Of a stretch of 64,000 bases of DNA, positions 60,712 to 64,000 are shown piece after piece (within the stretch, counting starts at the first letter, position 1; every line of letters begins with the position of its first letter). Both the position numbers and the translations under genes were made by a program. The notes beneath the pieces were generated by a model. It made no database searches. It was not told where the DNA came from and worked only from the letters and a program-made list of their open reading frames with translations. Source of the stretch: Ascidia mentula (Eukaryota > Chordata > Ascidiacea > Phlebobranchia > Ascidiidae); contig OX387197.1 of the NCBI GenBank assembly GCA_947561715.1, positions 22,532,266-22,596,265 on the forward strand, read 5' to 3'.

Positions 60712-62237
60712 ATGCAGCTTGCGTTTTGGTACTTGGTGATTGTTTCTTCAACAAGTGCTTTAGCTAGCGACTGGAAAAGGTTTCTGCATTTCGAATACCT
60801 TATGGTTTACAAGCAAGTCAGTTCGTTTAAAGAAGCTTTTACTGAATGTAAAAATTTGAACGCTAGTATTGTTGATGTTAAGACGGATGCAGTACACAAT
60901 TTTCTGGTGAACAATACACGCAAACTGACCGGTAATTTTTTTTGTTATTTTTACTTAATTGTTACCGTTTATGTTACCATTATATATGTTTGCTTTGCCT
61001 TATAGATGATTTTCTGACTTTGTTGACAGAGTATCCATATTCCTTCTATATTGGCGCTATAGAAATCGGTAACACTAAGATATTTCGTTGGATGGACGGA
61101 AGTATTGTTGACGTCACGCAGTGGAATGTGGACACAGGGGAACCAAATGGGGCCAATGAACATTGTGTGATCATGGGTAATTACGGCAATCACTTTGATA
61201 AAAAATACAGATGGCAAGATATTTCCTGTGATCACACTTCAAGATACATTTGCCAGAGGAAGGTCGCAGGTATAGCTTAGTAGGGTGTATTTATTTTTGT
61301 GAAAACAGTAAAATCAATAAGCCTTAGAAGTTATGGCGATCAATAAGCTACACATTCTTAGCGTTACTTCCAGTATTTATGCCGTTTACGTCATTTTGTT
61401 CAAACCAGTGGGTCGAAAGATGAAACATTATATCCCAAGTTTGGGCTAAAATTACTTCTACATGCACATTTTTTTGAAAGTTCTTGTATTTATTCATACC
61501 TGTTTAATAGGTGAAAAGTGACGCGCGAGCTCTGTTAATGAATTATATATAGATTATAGCACAAACGAATGCTACAATAGCATAAATGACAGTAGGCCGA
61601 CGATTCAAGTAAATACACCTTTCGTACAATAGAAATATCAACAACAGCGCAAACAGTTCCTGCAACTACGACGCAGGAACAGGCGACAACATTCCAGTCT
61701 GGATCAACTAAAGGTGGGTGGTGCTGAGTACTTTATCACGGAAATCACAGGCAACCACTATAGGGTCGTATGAAATATGACGATAAAACATGTAACATTA
61801 TGAGGTAAAGATCTTGGGGAAACACAGGTTGCGGTTACAGTTGTGATGTTTTCCTACAAGTGGGTTGCAAATCGCTAAAGCGCAAAGTTGGCATTGAATT
61901 ACTTACTGTAAAAGCCATTACTCAAAAAAAGGCATACATTGCAAAGTTGTTAGCCAAACTTGTTCTTAACTGTCTGTATCTATGTTTCAAGACTCCATTA
62001 GATTTAAGCTTTGTTCTTTGTGCAGCAGAAGAGCAGTCATCGATGGTGTCGTCTGACTGCAACTCAACGGTCTCCATAATCTTAACGTGTGTTGTTGTGA
62101 TCTTGTTAATCTCAAACATCACAACTTGTGTTTTGATAAGGAAACAAAAACATCTTTATAACACTAAAACAATAGATAACACTAATCGTTTGTGTTTTAA
62201 GAATAAGTATTTGGTTTTAGGTTCAAATGCAGTTTGA
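60712..62237 (+). CDS. CTLR-16: group C C-type lectin-like receptor, 250 aa
   Basis: Four exons (60712-60931, 61030-61269, 61633-61713, 62026-62237) sum to 753 nt. Leader MQLAFWYLVIVSSTSALAS; CTLD with FLHFEYLMVYKQVSSFKEAF, ECKNLNASIVDV, EPNGANEHCV, RWQDISC and YICQR; a short Thr/Gln stalk; TM about 195-215 (IILTCVVVILLISNITTCVL); then RKQK and a 38-aa tail with YNTK and KYLVL. The last exon has a tandem CAGCAG acceptor, so one Ala is optional. The CTLD is only distantly related to groups A and B, but the exon boundaries are identical. It has no ITAM-like pair. The ATG at 60712 is preferred over upstream in-frame ATGs because it starts the leader. Confidence 0.85.
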
Positions 62238-62800
62238 GTTTCATCCATGTTTCGTGTATTGTGTGTGCAATCTTGCATTTTGCAACTAAAACTTTCATTT
62301 GTTAATCCAACTTATATAGTCTGTATGAAGTATACTATTCATATTTGAAAGCCGCAATTAAATTTCGCTGTCGTGTGACTTTTGTTTCATGCTTTCATGC
62401 GTCTGGCTTTATTAAACTGTGTCATTTGCAACGGACGTAACAAAGTGGGAGTGATTGTGTTTTGTAGAAAATGGTGGTTAAATACACTTTATACACGTTT
62501 CATGTTTATATTCTTTACAACAAGCAAGTGGAAAATTGACATAAATGATTTGGTGTCTCAGGCATTAGGAAGATTGCCAAATATACTTGTCAGTCGAGAG
62601 GCTCACCTACGCGTACATACAACAGTGCACAGGAAAACAAGCGGTATTGTTTATACGTTACCTAACAGTGGCAGCATTACGATCGCAAGGCTTTTTTATC
62701 ATACACCTTTCTTATATTTTTGCCCTTGACGTAAGTTTGCGTGGCGTAATTTCTGTTGTTGTCAATGTACTCAAAAAATATTATGTACATGATCAGGAAT
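62238..62800. other. 3' flank of CTLR-16
   Basis: ORFs at 62382-62802 lack domains and splice context. Nothing was recognised. Confidence 0.35.
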
Positions 62801-63003
62801 AATGTGGGTTGTAAACCTGCGTATGCTTGTAAAGTGAAGCGTCAAAAGTTGGATCATTTGATGAAGATTATCACAAAGGTAAAAATGTTTAGGATATGGA
62901 GTTTAATTATTTGATTGGTTCAAGGTTAAGAGTATTACATTGAATACAATGAAGTCATGTTAAAGCTCAAAGAGGAGCAAGAAATGCTTGTGTGGAAATT
63001 AGG
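62801..63003 (+). pseudogene. Group B promoter block plus degraded CTLD exon-1 relic
   Basis: The block aatgtgggttgtaaacctgc at 62801-62820 is followed about 100 bp later by sequence resembling exon 1 (ggttaagagtattacattgaatacaatg, gctcaaag, caagaaatgct, gtggaaatt), with deletions and stops. The order and spacing match a dead group B gene. Confidence 0.6.
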
Positions 63004-64000
63004 TGAATGCTCAATAACATACAATTCCTCAACTAAAAACACAGGATTGGCGTACTTTCGTAAAATAATAACGTTGTAAAATTAGTGAGAAATATTTTTG
63101 GGTTTTCCCGTCTTTCTCGAGAGACCAACAATTGCTGAAGGAGTTCCAACGCATCGACTCCAACATTAACGTGCGATGCCAGGGTACACAAAGCAAATGT
63201 TTTGATTTGTTGCAAAGCAAATATGTGGGATCAACCTAATCCTCAATATCTTGTACTGTTGGTGTGGTTGCACCTGTGAAGGATTTAAAAATGAGGCAGT
63301 TATTTGCGACTGGTCAGTCCGTTGGTGTGACTGTGTTCCTTTCGTTTCTCAGAAATTGTGTAGAGGCGTTTCATTTTGGTTCTAAATTGAGTAAATAGCA
63401 CCCATTCGTTCATCAAAAAGGTTTTTACTTTAACAGAAAATTTTTAAGTCCTGCTCAAATCGTCGCATAAATCATCTTTTATATTAAATAACTTTGTCGC
63501 TCGTGTTTCACGAATTTCGAAGTAAAATATTACTTACGTAAATTGAAAAGTGTCTGTTCCCGCGCTACACAATGTTGCATATCCACCGAATCGCTACCAC
63601 AACATTGTGGTGTTTATTTTCACACCATGTGGGTTGAAAAGCTACATGTGTTGTACAGAGATGAAAGGTTGTGTTGGAAATCGAAACACATTGTTAAAGC
63701 ATTACCGCACGGCTGTGACCAATCTCATGTTGCAAGACATACAGGTCACCATACTCTGTGATGTCGCTAAAACGTTCCACGGCAGCGAAAAATTTTCGAC
63801 ATTGTGCATGGCTTGTCACACCCATCCATTCGAGCCACCCGCCAGCTAGTTCCTTGCAAATTCGTGTGGCATGGGATGAAACAACAGGTTGGATTATGGG
63901 CACGCAACTACATGCAATGTTAAAAATATAAAATCCAACAACATGTACGTTCGCCGCTCGAAAACTACCCGCCCCCACGGGCTCGTTTTGCTCATGTTAA
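63004..64000. other. Intergenic to window end
   Basis: Another isolated group B upstream block (accatgtgggttgaaaagct) sits at 63625-63644, with no exon 1 following it within the window. Short ORFs at 63543-63978 have no recognisable domain. Confidence 0.35.

Noticed and set aside
62382..62802. 115- and 71-codon ORFs as genes
   Set aside because: Two overlapping frames with no recognisable family, in the 3' flank of CTLR-16.
1..64000. Known tunicate self-sterility (s/v-Themis) or VCBP locus
   Set aside because: No polycystin-like, fibrinogen-like, immunoglobulin V or chitin-binding domains are seen; all receptors here are CTLD proteins.
1..64000. CRISPR array or prokaryotic operon
   Set aside because: Genes are spliced with GT/AG introns and no regularly spaced direct repeats with unique spacers occur; the tandem repeats are satellites.

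Overview
The window looks like ascidian (tunicate) nuclear DNA, most like a Ciona-type genome. It is AT-rich, with compact multi-exon genes, mostly short introns and almost exclusively phase-1 splice junctions. Nearly all of the genes belong to one tandemly expanded family of single-pass membrane receptors with a C-type lectin-like domain (CTLD). The species is inferred from gene style and is not proven.

Receptor plan. Exon 1 gives a signal peptide and the first half of the CTLD. Exon 2 gives the second half, with EPN-like and W-R-D motifs and the last cysteines. Then come Thr/Ser-rich stalk exons, a transmembrane (TM) exon and cytoplasmic exons. Sixteen loci (CTLR-1 to CTLR-16) plus isolated exon relics fall into three groups. 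Group A (CTLR-2, 3, 5, 6, 9, 11) has a juxtamembrane micro-exon and an acidic tail with YVNQ and YASV/YAVV motifs. Group B (CTLR-4, 7, 8, 10, 12, 13, 14) has a tail with YEN(L/V/F) followed by YE(D/E)I/L, which resembles an ITAM, then a last exon with a YVNV-type motif. Group C (CTLR-15, 16) is divergent with a short tail. CTLR-1 is cut by the window edge. By splicing the exons I could read complete open frames for CTLR-2 (418 aa), 4 (356), 5 (399), 8 (314), 9 (about 331), 12 (306, lacking the second CTLD half), 13 (346) and 16 (250). CTLR-3, 6, 7, 10, 11, 14 and 15 carry stops, frameshifts or lost exons.

Layout. 0-9 kb: CTLR-1, 2 and 3 on the minus strand, with a hAT-type MITE and a 0.8-kb tandem repeat. 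10.9-13 kb: CTLR-4 (+). 15.4-19.3 kb: CTLR-5 and relic CTLR-6 (-). 20.3-25 kb: CTLR-7 and 8 (+). 26-37 kb: exon-1 relics and an inverted duplication, with CTLR-9 (+) in one arm, CTLR-11 (-) in the other, and CTLR-10 (-) between them. 38.3-39.7 kb: CTLR-12 (+). 41-42.4 kb: a METTL27-like methyltransferase (-), the only recognisable non-lectin host gene. 43.2 kb: a tail-only relic. 45.3-51 kb: CTLR-13 and 14 (+). 51.2-59.4 kb: CTLR-15 (+), split by a 7.16-kb CACTA-like transposon that carries its own nested hAT MITE and tRNA-like SINE. 60.7-62.2 kb: CTLR-16 (+). 62.8-64 kb: relic promoter and exon sequence.

How the genes may work together. Group A and group B genes repeatedly lie head to head (3/4, 5-6/7, 11/12), about 1.8-2.3 kb apart. 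All but one group B promoter region shares a block about 100 bp upstream of the ATG. The simplest reading is a birth-and-death cluster of paired innate or allorecognition-type lectin receptors that carry signalling tyrosines on the same chain as the lectin domain. This role is inferred; the exon structures and motifs are read directly from the sequence.
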